From positions 4,834,501 through 4,898,500 of the forward strand of contig OX485805.1 in the NCBI GenBank assembly GCA_950295325.1: a DNA stretch of 64,000 nucleotides, written 5' to 3'. Under the pieces are notes generated by a model. The model was not told the DNA's origin. It worked only from the letters and a program-made list of their open reading frames with translations, and did no database searches. The position numbers and the translations under genes are program-made. The stretch is from Polytrichum commune (taxonomy: Eukaryota > Streptophyta > Polytrichopsida > Polytrichales > Polytrichaceae). Positions 1 through 11,740 of the stretch are shown here, one piece after another (the stretch's first letter is position 1; the number at the start of each line of letters is the position of its first letter).

Positions 1-361
1 AGCTTTGCCATCAACCCGAGGTTGAATAATGCACCCTGCAACACCCACAAAGGGATGGAAGCCTTCATGGGTTGCATATAGCATGCTTTCCACCCATCGT
101 TTATATTATAAACCTACCCCACATGGGTTTGTGGTTAATTCATTCCATTTTTGTTTTTTCGTTTACAAATTTAGGGTCTTTTGAGGTTGTTCATGTGTCA
201 AATTATCTTAACATTAAATGCCTAAGAAGCCCCAATGTGTTTTGTGGGTTTTGTCATTTGAATTCGGTCTACATTTGTTGACATTCTAGACCTTGGGGTT
301 TTCTCAAACTTTCATTAGTTGGGATTTCTATGGTATTTTGTTTCTCCAACTAGTTAGTCTA

Positions 362-408
362 GGGGGGGGGGGGGGGTTAACATGTTAAATGTTGGGGGGG
401 GGGGGGGG
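362..408 (+). repeat. Paired 15-nt poly-G tracts
   Basis: Two runs of 15 G lie at 362-376 and 394-408, separated by 17 nt. Runs this long could form G-quadruplexes. Their length in an assembly may also be unreliable. Confidence 0.85.
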
Positions 409-880
409 CATATCTCCCTCTCATTTTAAAATTTATGCACCAATTTTTGTTCCACTTTGTTTCATATTCTTCATGCCCCATCTATTGGTGAAGTCTTAAT
501 TTTGAGGTCCACAAGTGTCTCTATCAAAGGATTCAAAATTTATATGACAATGTCCAATTTTCATAGGGCCCTACAAAACATTTGGGGGAGTTAAAGGTTG
601 CTTATGATTTTTATCCTAACCACCTTGCTAAATGATGATATACTCAAATAAAATAACTTCAAAAAAAGTATAGATCTCAATGAGATATTAGATGAACAAA
701 TCTTCCTAATTTGACACCTCGTCACATAAACCTTGTAATATTTTAGCTAGTGATTCTTGGACGGCTTGAAATTTGTAAGATACTCGCCACCTACACATTG
801 TTAACATCCATATGGTTGTATTTGGTGATGAAGTTTGTGGATAGGATCAAAAATATAAAATATATATAAAATATATATAA

Positions 881-899
881 AGAAGAAGAAGAAGAAGAA
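881..899 (+). repeat. (GAA)n microsatellite
   Basis: About six AGA/GAA units directly follow an AT-rich ATATATAAA stretch. Confidence 0.9.
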
Positions 900-1890
900 A
901 TAAATTTAGCTATTGATTGAGTAACCTTCAAGGCCATGTTGGTGTGGCCAATGTGTAGGCATTTAAGGAACCTTAGAACATGAAACTCATACCTGCATAT
1001 TACATCATGGCATTGTGTGGGTTGATTGAAGAGTATGGTCTTATGAAGAGGATTCTACCTTCTTATATCACATTTGTCTATACATAGAAACGATGCCAAC
1101 CTTGAGTTGACATGAATGAGAGACGCTATACTGTTGATTATAATCAAAAACTCAAATGTGAACCAATAGATCTTACAATTGTATAAATCTTTGTGATTGA
1201 GAACTCACTCGTCATTAATATTGCTACGCCTTTTGGTGATGGGAAAAGTCTAGTACCAATTGTACATATTATTTGAAGCAACTCTCAAACACAACTTTGA
1301 TGTTATCACTCGCATGAACTGCAGTGTTGCTTCATTTATGAGTGGGTCTTACTTTATTTGTGATATAGGCATTACAAAACTAAGAGGGAGCTCAAACATA
1401 AATACTTAGGGCTAGTTTATACTAGTGACCAATGACTATGACCATCGTTTTTTGAAATCTCTGATTGGTTGAGAAACGGCTGGAAGTCCCACTTCGTTCT
1501 ACCACAAGGTCACACACACACATACACTTATCTATAAGTACACACACACACATTTATCTATAAGTTATAGTCCTTTATTTTAAATTGTTCTCCATCTGTT
1601 GTTTACATTGAAAACAACACGGCCCCATCTAGTCTATAACACATGACCAAGACTTTAATGATGTGATTTTTTCTTGGACATGGTCACCGGACCCGCCAAC
1701 CATGACCATGATATATATTAAATTACAAATCAATATGTCTCGCGGTCAGTGTAAAAAAGGCCCTTAAGACATCCTTTCAAAGGTGGTCACCTGGAACATG
1801 CAAATGATAAGTCAACTCACATCCATGTGTTCCAACGGCAAGCCCCAATATATTCACTCGGTCGGGGATAGAAAAGTTATTCATTCATTT

Positions 1891-1946
1891 ACTTTTAACT
1901 ATGACTTGGTGGATATGACACTTTTAACTATGACTTGGTGGATATG
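1891..1946 (+). repeat. Tandem duplication, 29-bp unit
   Basis: Two adjacent near-identical copies, 1891-1919 and 1920-1946, each begin ACTTTTAACTATGACTTGG. The copies are identical over the second copy's 27 bp, which suggests a recent slippage-type duplication. Confidence 0.9.
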
Positions 1947-2022
1947 CGGTGTTTCAATAAAATGAGTTGTTGGGGAGGACACCCACCTTAGCACTATTCC
2001 AACCCTAGGCAACTTAGATTTA

Positions 2023-2398
2023 GAGCCAGTTCACATGGGTCCCCAAGTCCCGCTCATGTTAGCAAGTCCCAACATGGAGGCAAAGTCCCAACTTTTCATC
2101 CTCAAGGGACCATTGGAATATAGTTAATTCTCATTAAAGTCAAATCTTAACTATTTTATGCCAAATTATTAAGGGGACTTGTGTTGAGAGTTGGGTCTAG
2201 CTTTTTGCTCGACCCAACTCTCAACACAAGTCCCAAGCCTCATCTCCAAAAAGTGTTGCCATGTCGGCATCCATGTCATACTTGGGACTTAGGACTTGGG
2301 ACCCCGTGTGAAGTGGTAAGTTCCAACTTTCATGCTCTCAACGGCTAAGATTGCACGGATTGACCTCAAGTGACTTGTGACCCAATATGAACTGGCCC
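2023..2398. mobile_element. MITE, PIF/Harbinger-like (376 bp)
   Basis: The left end reads GAGCCAGTTCACATGGGTC. The right end, reverse-complemented, reads GGGCCAGTTCATATTGGGTC. The element is flanked by TTA on both sides (2020-2022 and 2399-2401). A 3-bp TTA/TAA target duplication with GGGC-type ends is the hallmark of PIF/Harbinger MITEs. It has no coding capacity. A perfect internal hairpin lies at 2174-2234. Confidence 0.75.
2174..2234. repeat. Perfect 24-bp inverted repeat (hairpin)
   Basis: Arms at 2174-2197 and 2211-2234 are perfect reverse complements over 24 bp, starting GGGACTTGTGTTGAGAG, around a 13-nt loop. It lies inside the MITE at 2023-2398. A transcript would fold into a 24-bp perfect stem. 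Whether it is transcribed or yields small RNAs cannot be told from the sequence. Confidence 0.9.
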
Positions 2399-2433
2399 TT
2401 AGTGCTCCCATGGGATCCTTGGTATTAGGTTTA

Positions 2434-2872
2434 GGTCAAAACCCCACTAGGGGCAACTCCATTAGCCGGCCGGGCTAGGCTTACACATGCTACACAAGCC
2501 TTGTGTGTAGGGGGTATTAGGCTTTCTTGCCCCACTTAGCGGCAGGGTTGAGGGGCAGTGCCACCGGGAGACTAGGGGCGGAGGGAGGCTCTCTGCAGCC
2601 TAGCGCTGTCCGGGTTCTGTAGCAAGCTCCTCCCCGGGTGTCCACGTAGACCGAACCTATACGCGTGGCGGTGAAGACCCGGTACAGCAAGGCACCGGCG
2701 CCGGGGGGGTCAGAAGTGCCAGGCACCCTCCCCAAGCACTTGCGAGGCACCCACCGGCCATGCCCTGTCAGCCTCCCGCCATTTGTCCTACCCCTAGTGG
2801 GGCACCTACACCCCTGCCGCAGCCAATCAGGTACGCATATTCGCTTTGCCTGCCCCTAGTGGGGTTTCGCCC
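2434..2872. mobile_element. MITE, PIF/Harbinger-like, GC-rich (439 bp)
   Basis: The left end is GGTCAAAACCCCACTAGGGG and the right end, reverse-complemented, is GGGCGAAACCCCACTAGGGG. Flanking TTA duplications sit at 2431-2433 and 2873-2875. The inner 16 bp of the arms (2440-2455 and 2851-2866) match perfectly. The interior is much more GC-rich than its surroundings and holds a third CCCCTAGTGGGGCACC motif. ORFs inside overlap on both strands and resemble no protein. Confidence 0.8.
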
Positions 2873-2875
2873 TTA

Positions 2876-5551
2876 TGCTCCCACATGCCTTAGATTTAAG
2901 CCTATGTTTGTCATTGTTTACCTAACCACCAAGTAACCACCATCCATTGTGAACATCAATGTTTGGTGGGTGCTCGTTGATTGGAATTTGCAAAAATGTT
3001 AGTAATCTTAATTTGCTTCACTACATAATGCACATCACATATCAAACAATTCACTTTATTTCATAGCATTTCATAGTAGAGGATAACTACGCTAATTATC
3101 CCATTTAGTGTGTGTTACAATTTGGACTTATATAATGCACTAACAACTTAGTCATGAGGCCAATAGGTTGTTTAGACATTATTGAACACAAATGACTTTG
3201 CTTGTTATAACATTGCATAACTCCGAGTAGTAACAAATATTATTTGGGATAATTAGTGTAATGATAAGACCATATGACCTTGTAGTGTTTCCAATTTTTC
3301 AATCGTTAACTCCTTGTAATATAACACCATGTGTGGCAAGGCCAAGGATCCGTGGTAACTTTGTAAGTTGAAGGTGAATATATTGGGAATCCCTTGTTGG
3401 TCATAAATCATTTCATGCAATTTGATCCTATAATTAGCATAAGAGGCTTTGAATCAATGTAGCAATGTCAAGTTGGAATTAATAAGCCATAAGCGATAGG
3501 GACAAGTTTTTATTGAATCCCTTTACATGATTGAAAGCAATCTTATACCGCATTGTAAAGTATGTGTCATGTTGCGGGCACTTATAACTCCACTAGGATA
3601 TATGATTGTTGGATCCACTTAGAAAATTTCTCATACACTTAGCCATTGCATATAATGAGGATTGTCACCTTAGGTTTCCTACTTAGAGCAGAGATACAAA
3701 ACTACAAGAGTTCAAAGTGAAGATTCTTGTGTTTTTTACAGGTTCACATACTCCCTCTTTATTGCACTTTTAATTATGTCTATTTTTATAGCATGTGATC
3801 CAATCTTATGTAACACAATCGATTGTCGTCCGTTCTTAGAGTGTTCCCTCTGGTCCTTCGAGACCAGTCATGCTAAGGGTATTCGAGACAAACGATTGCA
3901 AAGTCCAATGTGGTATTGGTCTCATGTGTGGTTTTTATGTCCCAATGGTATGGGCTGACTGACATAAATGTTTTGGCAATATGTGTTGTGTAACTACCTT
4001 CTCTTGGCTAGGATTGCCGATATGCATGTTGGTTATTCTCAAAGTATGCAGCAATACCAAAGTTGGGTTGTGAGCCACCCAAACCCTTCGTGGTTTAAGT
4101 TAAGACTCACGGTGTAGTAAGAAAATAAATTAGTTATTCGGAATTATATTAATTAAGACAATTAGACAATATACAAGGACCGACATGATGTCGAGTTGAT
4201 GAGGCGTTGAGCGGGTGGAGTCGGGGCGGATGAAGGCCATTTGATCAAACATTCAGTAAACAAAGATAGTTGGATTGAAGGGCTTAGAAAATGTTGTTTA
4301 AGGTGGTGTTGGCTGTAGATGCTAACCATTAGATGTAGGTACAACTTGATCTACGGCTAGTAAAACTTTGTAGTTGGAAGGCATTAGTTCATGAAGGTTA
4401 GCGGGTGGTTCATTCTCTCCTTCTCTTGAGGTTATGACATACACTTTCTTCCCTCTCCATGTATGTAGATGTGCAAAGTTCTTAGAAATATATGAATATG
4501 GATGTTGAACAAAATGGTTTATAAACCTTATGAATAATAAAATAAAATAAAATAAAAATTATGTTGAATAAGGATTGTACAAACATATATTGTTAAAATG
4601 AACTATGTGTGGATATGTGGTTGTTAGGTTGGAAGCCGCAACCCGTTGCCTTTCCAAATTGTATTGTTGTTTAATTGCATTAGTTTTTTTATTTTCATGA
4701 AGTTTTTCTGCATTGTCTTTTGTTGCATTGGATATGGTTACATTAGCTTTTGTGGCATTAGGATTTGACTACCTTAATTTTTCTTCGTTAGTCTTTGGTT
4801 AAGTTGTTTGTTGTTAAGGGTTTGGCAACGTTACATGCTTAGAGGTATGAGGTAGAGATAGAAGTTAGTAGTTATAGATAGAATTAGTAGTTAGAAATTA
4901 AAGCTAGAGCTAAAGTTAGCTTTAGTCTCGATCAGGGTGTTGGCTTGGGGGTTGGTAAAATGTTATCCATACGAGTATTATTCCTCGGAAGGGTGGCCGG
5001 TATGAAATTCCATGAAAGTTAGGTATCTCAATCAAACCTTCATTGCGACAACAATAGGTGAATTATAGAATTAAATACTAGATTTATAATGAATTTAGGT
5101 GGTTCGTTCGGATGAATGTAATATACATATGAATGTGATGTACGGTTGATTATCGCACACGGGGGAACAAAATATAATTCAACGATTATAAGAATTAGAA
5201 GGTCATTGTTTGAAGGTACTAGAGGAGTTCACCATCCGGACAATCTTGTAGTTTATTACTTCGCTTGGAGTAGCAATTGTCACCACATGGACCAAACCAT
5301 CATTTGACACACAAATATTATGAAAAATATTGGAGATTCATCTCCATCCCCTCTTTGTTGTCAAAGTTATAATGTTCTTGGGGGAATTGACCTACCATTG
5401 GGACATAATCATTGTGTCACATATCAATACTAAACTCGGGAACCAATTGTGATTGACGTATGATTAGCCATTGGGAATGTTTTAATTACGGGCTTTGTTA
5501 TATACGCTCAAATAGAGGCATCTAGTTAATGGAGAGTGAGCACATACCTTG
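2876..5551. other. Intergenic DNA, no gene recognised
   Basis: No coding region could be supported. The only assigned content is the dispersed repeat near 4630-5010 and a short AAAAT-type repeat near 4540-4558. Confidence 0.6.
4630..5010 (+). repeat. Dispersed repeat, copy 1 (inverted relative to 25.3-25.74 kb)
   Basis: Shared blocks with the reverse complement of 25290-25740 include GCTTAGAGGTATGA, serial GTTAGTAGTTA-like units, TAGTCT-GAT-GGCTTGG and GGTAAAATGTTA. Both copies also contain runs of TTGCATTAG-type short units. This looks like an old transposon end or non-autonomous element. The class was not identified. Confidence 0.65.
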
Positions 5552-6044
5552 GGGCCATTTCACACGCAAGCCAAGAGCCGTGACCATGAGATCGTGATAG
5601 CCCAAAAGAAAGTGTCCAAAGGCCGTCTGAATACACCTTCATAATCATGTAGTGTGGATCCTCAAGTGTATTGTGAAGTCATATGTAAGTGGACCCTAAA
5701 CCAAATGCTATTACAATGAATTTCTATTCATGCGGGTCCTCACACATCAAACAATAGAATAAATCAACAGTTGTGAACATTCAAAGTGCTACGGTCTCCC
5801 GGTTTTGTGTTAGGCTTACCTCCACTAGATGGTCTTTGAAAATAGTCCAAGTGACCATGAAACACGATCCATTCGATGCCGTGTAGGAATCCACGTAGAT
5901 TTTACATCCATCTTGATTTCACTTACTCCGTCGGTCCCTCAAGCGTAGTGGGAAGCAAACTTTGAGCGGCTCCGCCTTTTCCACCAATGAGAGGGCTTGA
6001 AATGTAATGGTCACGGGCTCTCAGTCTCATGTGTGAAGTGGCCC
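5552..6044. mobile_element. MITE, PIF/Harbinger-like, family H1 copy 1 (493 bp)
   Basis: The ends are GGGCCATTTCACAC and its near-perfect inverse GTGTGAAGTGGCCC. The element is flanked by identical TTG triplets (5549-5551 and 6045-6047). The interior shares GCCAAGAGCCGTGACC and CCAATGAGAG blocks with the copies at 6371 and 41088. Confidence 0.8.
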
Positions 6045-6370
6045 TTGCTATACCAAAGGAAACGTGAAGATTGTGTTGTGTTGAGCTCTTGCCTTTACTT
6101 TCAGACTAAGTTAGGTCCCGAGAGAGACAAACAAAGGCATCGTACACACACACCATATGTGTCTCAATGCCTAACACTTTTGTGGTGGCCCAAGGTGACA
6201 GGGTCTGGGAATTGTAAGGCAACCACATGTTTTCTATGTTATTGTGCATTCTTTTGTCACTTGGTTCTTGTACAGGCCACCATTGCAAACTGATATAACA
6301 CGCTCACTTCACTGTTTATGATACTTAGTGTTACGGACACTATTGACAAGCAACCCAAACTACTTGCTCA

Positions 6371-6975
6371 GGGCCACTTCACACATGAGCCAAGAGCCGT
6401 GACCTTGTAATGGTGAGGACCCTTCATTCTCTCATCCAAAGGCCGTTCCATGGGCGTTGGGAAAGCCGTTTTATGTGGTCACGGGCCCTCAAGCATAGTG
6501 TGAAATGAGAATGGACCATGTTGCGGGACCATTGCATATTTTGTTGGCGGAAAAAGAGGGGAGGATTTGGTTTAATGTAATATGTCTCAAACTCTGTCAA
6601 TTTAAGAGAATTACTTGGTGGTGTTTGTCTAACCTAGAATCTATTTCGAAATATGCCCTGCAATCTGTCCTGAAATATGTCATGTTGAAAAGAAAAGAAA
6701 AAGTCATGGTCTCGTGGAATTTGCGTCAAGCCCACCTCTTGGAGATGGGTATGACGAAAATTCCGGGAGACCATGAAACCTTATCCATAGTCCGCCATGT
6801 AGGACTCCATGTAGACTTTTCATCCATGAAGTCTTCTTTGGGCCTTTGGGACTTTGGGCCTTTAGGCCTTCACCTTCGTGTGTGAAGTGAACTTGGACAG
6901 TCTCTGCCTTTTGACCAATGAGAGCTCTTAGATTACAATGGAAATGGGCCTTCAGTCTTGTGTGTGAAGTGGCCC
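6371..6975. mobile_element. MITE, PIF/Harbinger-like, family H1 copy 2 (605 bp)
   Basis: Terminal inverted repeats are GGGCCACTTCACAC and GTGTGAAGTGGCCC. Flanking triplets are TCA and TTA, so one target duplication base has mutated. It aligns along its whole length with 41088-41701, including GTGAAGTGAACTTGGACAGT. The 126-codon ORF inside (6505-6885) lies wholly within the MITE, is not preserved in the sister copy, and is not taken as a gene. Confidence 0.8.
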
Positions 6976-7514
6976 TTAGAGGTTTTAAAGTATGAATGTG
7001 GGGAATATCCGAGAATTACGTGGAATATTGTCAGTCCCACAGAACAACCGTGTGTATATGAATAATGTTATGCATACACTCAAGGGACTTTCTCATTTAT
7101 TCATTGAGAAGTGGATACTTAATGTTGATGTCAACTTGGTTTTGTCTTCTCTTAAGTAGGCGGTATATTTTATGCGGATTCATGGCCGGACCTTTAGTTT
7201 CCCTCTTTTACATTACAAGGTGAAAAGGGTGGCAAGTCTACCCAAGATTGATATTCTTGAAGAAAAAGTTGTATCATAGATTTTCACTACAGGGACCGTG
7301 TGGATTTTGCTACACCGTTTATGGTATTTAGTAACACGTACACATTTTGTGAAGGGCCTAAACTAGATGCCTAACGTTCTTAAAGTGTCACGTCCGCTAA
7401 TTGACAATATGTTTCCAGTTGTCAACATACAACAAATAACTTCTTTAAGTGAGAAAAAAAATCTTACAGTATGATATTTAGAGTAGTACATTGGGATACA
7501 TCATATGATAGTCT

Positions 7515-7643
7515 TACATTTAGTATGCAAAGGGAAGATATTTTTGAGCGTACAATGGCAATTGTCATGTGTTTACATTTTAGTATGCAAAAAGGAAGAT
7601 ATTCTTGAGCATACTAATGGCAAGCGTCATTTATGTACACTTT
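7515..7643 (+). repeat. Imperfect tandem duplication, ~60-bp unit
   Basis: Two adjacent units each contain TTTAGTATGCAAA, GGAAGATATT, TTGAGC and ATGGCAA, offset by about 60 bp. A third partial TTTAG start follows. Confidence 0.7.
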
Positions 7644-7802
7644 AGTCAACTTGTAGACCATTATGGAACATAGGCATGCACACACAACACTATTGAACGT
7701 GCTCATGCCAAGTGTCATGAGGTGACAATTATGGTGAAGTTGTTAATCATCAATCCAACCTAGCATACGCCTCAAGATAGGTAAGTTATGCATGTGACAC
7801 TA

Positions 7803-8183
7803 CAGTAGAGGTGGCTATTTTTTACTAAGACCCTATCGACAATCTATAGAATGTTGGAATTTCGATAAGGTTGAGATTGAATTTTGATCAAGTCAGGACC
7901 AATAGTTAGAATGAATGACACGTATATTGGTTTTGAGTGCTAAAGTGTGGAGGAATGAGCGATTAAATGAGTGGTTATGGGAGACTCTAGACATTGGTAA
8001 TATGTTCGGGCCAACTTTTGACTTCAAAAACTCACAATAATTCCAGTTTAAGAAATAAAACTTCCAACTAAATTGTAGTCCCCTTGATTTCTATCTTCCT
8101 ACACAGGAAAAAATTACACTTCTTTATACTTCTCCAAATGTAGTGGAGAATCTCCTAGTGATTGGTTTTGGGCGCGTCTACTC
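7803..8183. mobile_element. MITE, Tc1/mariner-like, family M1 copy 1 (381 bp)
   Basis: The left end CAGTAGAGGTGGC and the reverse-complemented right end GAGTAGACGCGCC are flanked by TA on each side. The element aligns along its length with 49244-49618, sharing GGCCAACTTTTG and GATTTCTATCTTCCTACA. A TA target with CAGT-type ends suggests mobilisation by a Tc1/mariner or pogo-type transposase. Confidence 0.7.
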
Positions 8184-8333
8184 TAAAAATACCATAAACG
8201 GTGTAGTCCTCTTCCACTAGGTTGGTCTAAGATCTATGAAGGTGGCAGACTCTCAATCCACGTTTACATAGTTTATGATTCAAGACCATGCGAATCTCAT
8301 AGAGCCTTGGCGATATTATGCTTCCCTAAATAT

Positions 8334-8357
8334 CCATCCATCCATCCATCCATCCAT
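8334..8357 (+). repeat. (CCAT)n microsatellite
   Basis: Six consecutive CCAT units. Confidence 0.95.
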
Positions 8358-9441
8358 TTGTATATGCATATATAGAAACATTACCAACTATGAATAAAGA
8401 GGTTCTTAAGAAAGCAAGCGACCACTTTTTGGTCACTCTACTCTTTAGACGTTAAGATACCCATAGTGAAATGATGCCAAATTGAAGAGCGCAATGTAGG
8501 ACAACTTTCAAGAAGTCATCATGGAAAACATAACCTTGTCACTGAAAGCTCTAGTCTCTTTTAGAGGTAAATGGGTAGGGTTTGTTGAATGGACATCACA
8601 TGTTACTTATAAAAAAGACATTGACGTTCATAACATCAATCATTGCTTTGGATGCGTTCCATAGGACCATGTATTGGTTGGGCATAATTCTCCTTTTGTT
8701 CCGGGATTCCCCTTTTTTTTTGAAGGGAGGGGGGGCTTATCATGTGTATTTTGAAGTTGTTGATATACAACTGATTTTTTAGGAGTTTTTAACTGCAATC
8801 TCTTTCGTTTGGAAAGTAAGCATCGTCTAGGTGCTTAGTCTTCTTACGCTCCTTGGATAGATAGAGTCACAAGTAAAATAAGGTAGAGACTGCAAGCAAG
8901 AAAAAATAAAATAAAATAAATAACGTTAGAGTCTTTTACCCTGACATGCGATGTTCGTTCACTGCCTCCCTCTCATGTCCCCACGAGCATGAGAGTGGGG
9001 GCGGAATGCCTATTTTTATAGGTGAATTGTGTGGTTAGTGTTAGGGCTATGTGTTCTATGTTAGTTTTGGGTTTTAGTGTTAGTAAGTGTGTTTAGTCAA
9101 GTGGGACCGGGGTTTGTTTCTTTTCTAATTTCCTTTTGTTTAGGATTATGTATGTTAGGCACCTTATAGCAATATGGGAGAGGGATTCCATTAGTTTATG
9201 GATTTTGGAGTTGGGATTTGTAGGTCTTGGAGGAGTTTAACAAATTGTTGTATGTAGTGCCTCTAATACATGTTGTGATTATAATGGGTTGTAATATTGT
9301 CCACCTTAGTTGGGATAGGAGTGGGTGGAGAATGACATATTTATGAAGTTTACAATTGGTGACTTATGCGGGGAATCTATTGTTGCAATAAGTGAATTCA
9401 ATTATTTGTGCTTTGAGGTTTGGGTGGGTGTGAAGGGTGGT

Positions 9442-9700
9442 TTATATGTAGGTGGGGGGGTGTCCTAAGATGCATAATATATTGGGTCTAAGTTGAGTTG
9501 GGCATTTGCATCCAAGTAAATAGCATGTGCATGGGAGCAGCCACGAGGGTATGGTGTTGTCAAGTGTGTGGTCTTTAATGTTACCGACGTTGATTAGGGT
9601 TAAGCAACGGGTTGTGGGGTGGGCTAGTAGTGTATTCACTAATGCATGTACTACTTTATTGTGTAAGTTTGTCCTTGGATTGTTTATGTCTTTAATAGTG
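9442..9700 (-). pseudogene. LINE pol, C-terminal region (fragment)
   Basis: A minus-strand ORF of about 65 codons runs in the direction of the LINE downstream of its RNase H domain. It contains PSWLLPCTCYLLGCKCP, a Cys-rich segment in the place where such elements often carry a zinc-knuckle-like C-terminus. The assignment rests on position and direction. Confidence 0.45.
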
Positions 9701-10034
9701 CATCATGATAGTAGGTGGAGGTTCTCCCCCCCCCAATAGTAGTTCCCTAAGTATCTTCCATATCTATATTTAAGGGTTTGTGTTATTTGCGCATCGGTAA
9801 TCCAAGGGAGATCCAAAATAGATTTGACCATTTTATGTGTATGTTTGTGTTTGAGAGTTATTTGTCTATACAAGGCATTGTATTTTTTGCATGAAAGATG
9901 AGTGCGCTTACGTACTCTTCTTCTATGTAGTTTTCGAGGTTGCATATTGAACCTCCAGTTGTGTGGATGTCAAAAGGATAGATGGCCAATACGGTTCCTC
10001 ATGGGCAACGAGGTGGAAAGGGGTTTTAGCAATG

Positions 10035-10500
10035 TGGGGTTGTTATGCTCCTTGTTTGGCCAATTTATCAGCATCGTTGTTTCCAACGATGTTTGTGTGG
10101 GCTCTAACTTTGCGGATGGTGATATTGTGGTGGAAGATTTTTAGTGTATTTAATATTCAAGTTATCAGGAGCTTATCTAGGTGATTATATTGGGAGGATG
10201 GGTTTCTTATGTGGTGGAGGAGAAGATAGATGTTGTTGAGGCTATATGTGAATATGAATGTATCCGTTGGGAGCATTTTGGTGTGTTCCGCGCCGATCAT
10301 GAGTGCATATAGTTTTTCTCAAAGAATATTGGGGTATTGGGGTAAGCAAGCAACGATATTGACTTGTATCGGTCCATTGATAACTCTAGCACCTGCGATA
10401 TTGCCTGTACCTTCCCCATCCAATGGTGTGAATGAGCCATCCGTATAGTGGGATTGGGCAGGTGGGAAGCGTAGGAAGAGGATTGATGTTACGGTTGGGG
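10035..10500 (-). pseudogene. LINE RNase H domain (inactivated)
   Basis: Read on the minus strand, this segment shows the RNase H signature in order: YTDGSF (first catalytic Asp, near 10440), an AG-AR strand, a LYALMIGAE helix, an IFTYSLNN strand, and KVRAHTNIVGN-DADKLAKQGA (near 10055-10110). In the family the helix normally carries a catalytic Glu (ELYAL); here that position is Lys, and the residue before is reached through a stop codon. The second catalytic Asp (normally FTDS) is Tyr. At least two active-site residues are therefore lost. RNase H in LINEs degrades the RNA strand of the cDNA hybrid during target-primed reverse transcription. Confidence 0.75.
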
Positions 10501-11130
10501 GAGGGGGGGAGGAGAGAGTTGGGCTATGTGCCATGCTTTAGGGATTTTGACGTATGTTCTATTTGTATGGGGGTGGATGTGGTGGGATAGGTGGTGCAAG
10601 TGAGGAGGAGTGTTGTAGGGAGTTGTTGAAAGTAGGTGGGTGTTTGTGGTGTGGTGGGTGTGTGGGAGAGTATTTGAATGAAGGTGAGGAGGGGCTCATT
10701 GTTGTTGTAGTATGCGGGGAAGGGCAATGTTTCAATATATTGCAAAGCGAGGGGTGGGATGGTAAGTATAGGAGTTACATGTGGTTGTTAAAGCGGGTTG
10801 GTTGGATTGTTTATCCAATCATCATGTGTGGTGGTAATAATTATAGTGCAGTTGTGATTGGTGTGTGCGGCTAATCTTGCCCATTTTATGATTTTTGGGA
10901 GTAGGTCTAGGGTTGTTATATGGGCATACCCACGTCCTTTCCATTAAGTGGAGAAGGTTGGGCCTAGTGAGCAAAATATTACATCTCTTTCAAATGGGGA
11001 GTTGTAAAGTGATAATTGCATGGGACATGTGAGTGGACTAGAAAAACATGAGTGTGTGATTGGGAAGGTTTGTATGAGTTTGTCTATAATTGATGATGGA
11101 AGTGTGTGGTAGTTATGGATGAAGAGGGGA

Positions 11131-11222
11131 GGGGGGGGGGGTGGATGGATGGTTTGTGTCTTGGAAGTGGTTTGATGTATCATGTTGTCGTGTATTTGGG
11201 CCAAGTTGGGGGGGGGGGGGGG
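11131..11222 (+). repeat. Poly-G tracts (11 and 15 nt)
   Basis: G runs at 11131-11141 and 11208-11222, within the LINE relic. Confidence 0.85.
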
Positions 11223-11740
11223 TATATTTGTATTGTGGACAATGTGGCAATATTTGTATGGGTTACAACCTTGAGTGTGGGATGTCAAGGTTGGGGTGAA
11301 CATTTCCTTTGTCGTGTGTTTGTTGGGTTTTTAGGTTACTTTTTGTGTAATTTTTTGTGATAAGTAGTAGGTTGTGTTCATAGAGGACGGTGTCGGGGTT
11401 TAAGAAGAGTATTGGTGTGATCCATTTGGAGGGGTTGTTGTGTGGGGTTTGCTATTGGCAATGGAATTTATGTGCATGTTGGCTCCCATTTGTCTTTTTT
11501 GTGTGTGGATTTACAACTAGAGATGTATGAGATAGGGGTGCCTAAGGGTTGTGTGGTTGTGTTATATCTTGGGTGGTGGGTAGAGTTTAGGGTTGTGGGA
11601 GGTGGTGGGGGATGATTTGTGGTATGTGTTTGATGGGAAGAAGGTAGTGGGTGGTAAAGTGCATTCTTCAATATTCTAGATTTGGCATGGTATTTATCTT
11701 GAAATTCTTTGATGTTGAGTATGTGTGTGTTGGTGCAATC

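Larger units (their letters stand above)
1..2022. other. Intergenic DNA, no gene recognised
   Basis: I see no coding region in this stretch. It holds two 15-nt poly-G tracts (362-376 and 394-408), a GAA microsatellite (881-899), a CA-rich tandem near 1511-1567, and a tandem 29-bp duplication at 1891-1946. Short ORFs here resemble no family and are best read as chance. Confidence 0.6.

Noticed and set aside
2517-2859. GC-rich ORFs on both strands
   Set aside because: Contained in the GC-rich MITE at 2434-2872.
6505-6885. 126-codon plus-strand ORF
   Set aside because: Entirely within an H1 MITE and not preserved in the aligned copy at 41088.
10554-10874. Gly/Cys-rich 106-codon plus-strand ORF
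   Set aside because: Low-complexity translation of the G-rich antisense strand of the LINE.
9527-11360. Plus-strand ORFs of 70-106 codons in the 9.5-11.4 kb region
   Set aside because: Antisense shadows of the minus-strand LINE; the G+T-rich strand is stop-poor in some frames.
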